From contig NZ_BAABWJ010000001.1 of assembly GCF_040372805.1 (NCBI RefSeq), forward strand, positions 434,001 to 498,000: DNA of 64,000 bases, read 5' to 3'. Position 1 is the first letter of the stretch. The number at the start of each line of letters is the position of its first letter. A program made the position numbers and the translations under genes. The DNA comes from Pseudoteredinibacter isoporae_A (GTDB lineage Bacteria; Pseudomonadota; Gammaproteobacteria; Pseudomonadales; Cellvibrionaceae). This document shows positions 62,487 through 64,000 of the stretch, piece by piece. Below the pieces are notes generated by a model. It saw only the letters and a program-made list of their open reading frames with translations. It had not been told where the DNA came from and did no database searches.

Positions 62487-64000
62487 CTACAATTCCATAC
62501 CCAACAACTGCCGAAAATCACGTGCACTGTACGTGGTGCTCAAATCCATTTTAGCCACTTTTGCTTCTGTTTTGTTTGGACCACTCAACACACAATATTC
62601 TCCCTCGGGAGCGGTGGGTTGAATCTTGGCGATATTTTCGCAGCTTTCAAACAAAGCAAAATAGGACTCTGGCGGGATATCGTCGATATCGTCCGAAAAA
62701 GTCTTGTGATACAGGGAGCGGTTAAACTGAAAACGCGCCACAGTCGTCAAGTTTGGTTTAATTTCGAGCAATGCCGGCAACTTGATTTGCTGTCCACCCA
62801 GCAGGATCGTCTTTGCTTCCCAGTCAATTTGGGTGTCACCTTGCACACTCGGGAATTTCCAAAATTTCAGGATATCCGCATCCCAGGATTTTAATTTGCT
62901 GTGCACATCCTGAGTCAATACCGGGTCGCTACTCAGCAAATTACGCCCCAAGCCAATTGCGCCTTCGTAGCCCATGAATGGCAACACCGTTGCGCTGACA
63001 TCCAACGTCGAGCCCATCGCATTAATCGCTTTAGCTTCTGGGTTTTCAAAATCCAGAATCATGAACAAATCACGGCGATTGCCCTTTTTAAGCTGGTCAA
63101 AAGCCGTATTTCTCATCGCCAAATGATCAGACACCAAAACGACAACGGTGTCTTTAGCAAACTCGCTGCCTTCAATTTTCTCTATAAACTCAGAGATCAG
63201 GAAGTCGGAACATTTCACCGAGTTCAAAATAGCGTTCTCGCCATCCTGATACTTCAATCCCTTACAACGACGAGAAGGGTGCCCCTTGGGATGATGGGTA
63301 TCCAATGTCAGCGTGAACAAACCAAAAGGTGCATTTTGACGGGAAAGTTCTTCGAATCGCTCATAGGCGTATTTCAAGATCACATCGTCGTACAAGCCCC
63401 ACCAGGACAAGTAGCCACCAACCTTCAATTTATCTTTTAGCTCTGTTCGACCTTCAACGTGATCGAAGCCATGAGTTTTAAAAAACTTTCCTTTGCCGCC
63501 AAAATTCAGATTAGCGCCACCGACAAAATTGAGCTGATACCCCATGGAGCTCATCACATCCCCAAAACAGGTGGTGCCGCTTAAAAAGCCCTCAAGGCCA
63601 GACATGGAATTCACATGAGACGGAGTAATAAGCGGAATGCCACATTGACTGGCGGTAATACCACCGATCGTCCAACCCGTTCCCCTTAACTGTTTGATGT
63701 CAGTAAAATACGTGGACTTGGCCTCCAGCGATTTAATCCCTTCGAGCAGGCCAGGAAAAAGCGCCTCATCCAAATATGTCCGCTCTAGACTTTCGGCATA
63801 AATAAAAACAATGTTTTTCTTTTTTGTTCCCAGCGGAGTAATCACCGGTGACTGGTAATAGCGGTAGAAATCACTCTGCTCAGACTGCGACCACTGCACC
63901 GACAATAATTCCTTAATATCGTGCACCGCGGGATTCAGAATCACAGAACCCAATAACAGTACACAAGGCACCAACACTTTATGGCGCCCCTGTTTGGTTT
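62487..64000 (-). CDS. OpgB/LTA-synthase-like phosphoglycerol transferase, 5' end outside the window
   Basis: The frame is open to the window edge, so the N-terminal membrane region is mostly missing; one helix (VLVPCVLLLGSVILNPA) is visible. The sulfatase-fold domain follows: IVFIYAESLERTY and RGTGWTIGGITASQCGIPL (the threonine nucleophile region), then SDHLAMRNT as the last metal site. This resembles E. coli OpgB, which adds phosphoglycerol to periplasmic glucans, more than LtaS. About 500 residues are present. The DUF2007 gene follows. Confidence 0.82.
   Translation of the reverse strand, partial: TKQGRHKVLVPCVLLLGSVILNPAVHDIKELLSVQWSQSEQSDFYRYYQSPVITPLGTKKKNIVFIYAESLERTYLDEALFPGLLEGIKSLEAKSTYFTDIKQLRGTGWTIGGITASQCGIPLITPSHVNSMSGLEGFLSGTTCFGDVMSSMGYQLNFVGGANLNFGGKGKFFKTHGFDHVEGRTELKDKLKVGGYLSWWGLYDDVILKYAYERFEELSRQNAPFGLFTLTLDTHHPKGHPSRRCKGLKYQDGENAILNSVKCSDFLISEFIEKIEGSEFAKDTVVVLVSDHLAMRNTAFDQLKKGNRRDLFMILDFENPEAKAINAMGSTLDVSATVLPFMGYEGAIGLGRNLLSSDPVLTQDVHSKLKSWDADILKFWKFPSVQGDTQIDWEAKTILLGGQQIKLPALLEIKPNLTTVARFQFNRSLYHKTFSDDIDDIPPESYFALFESCENIAKIQPTAPEGEYCVLSGPNKTEAKVAKMDLSTTYSARDFRQLLGMEL

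Noticed and set aside
1..64000. CRISPR arrays, insertion sequences, prophage, tRNA or rRNA genes
   Set aside because: None was recognised on reading both strands: no regularly spaced repeats, transposase or integrase motifs, or cloverleaf-type sequences.

Overview
The window looks like chromosomal DNA of a Gram-negative gammaproteobacterium, most likely a free-living (probably marine) member of the Pseudomonadales/Cellvibrionales group. The reasons are the lipid A and LPS-core block glnE–ilvE–kinase–msbA–hldE, a ParC subunit, a Pit/Pap phosphate pair, a PepSY–DUF3649–DUF3325 iron cluster and a selD gene fused to an FAD domain. This is inference from gene families and gene order; nothing could be searched. 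I saw no rRNA, tRNA, CRISPR array, insertion sequence or prophage. Coding density is high and the genes are mostly housekeeping or small accessory operons.

Layout. 1–2.8 kb: the 3' part of a SigZ-like sigma factor, an MFS transporter broken by a frameshift at an A8 tract, and a divergent arsH. The arsH/MFS intergenic region carries a bipartite element repeated head-to-head with identical internal spacing. 2.9–11.1 kb (minus strand): glnE, ilvE, an LPS-kinase-like gene, msbA and hldE. 11.4–18.8 kb: a VOC protein, an orphan GspE/PilB-type ATPase, Pap and Pit behind a possible Pho box, a RimB-like protease fused to RimK, a small membrane protein and a LysE-type exporter. 18.9–24.3 kb (minus): a tightly coupled five-gene ABC export operon with one ATPase, three different periplasmic adaptors and one MacB-type permease. 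24.5–27.1 kb: argE and argA. 27.1–28.1 kb: a metallo-beta-lactamase-fold di-iron-type protein behind an FNR-like box. 29.1–33.5 kb: a selenium locus with selU (mnmH), a membrane-anchored glutaredoxin-like gene, an unknown gene and selD.

33.6–48.4 kb is a catabolic and accessory stretch: PhoD, a PD40–amidohydrolase, an LLM oxidoreductase, a GST, a second amidohydrolase divergent from a periplasmic cyclophilin across a GntR-type palindrome, the iron cluster behind a Fur-like site, and a probable operon of a VOC protein, an iodotyrosine-deiodinase-like nitroreductase and a DUF885 metallopeptidase-like protein. 48.4–64 kb: a membrane HD-GYP protein, parC, a DUF3592 protein, a CehA/McbA-type PHP hydrolase, an acetolactate-synthase-like enzyme, a DUF1800–DUF1501–AraC operon, a DUF2007 zinc-ribbon protein and a partial OpgB-like phosphoglycerol transferase.

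No single obviously new defence or mobile system is present. The best candidates for something undescribed are the three-adaptor exporter, the symmetrical arsH/MFS control element, the deiodinase-like operon, and the DUF1800–DUF1501–AraC operon.
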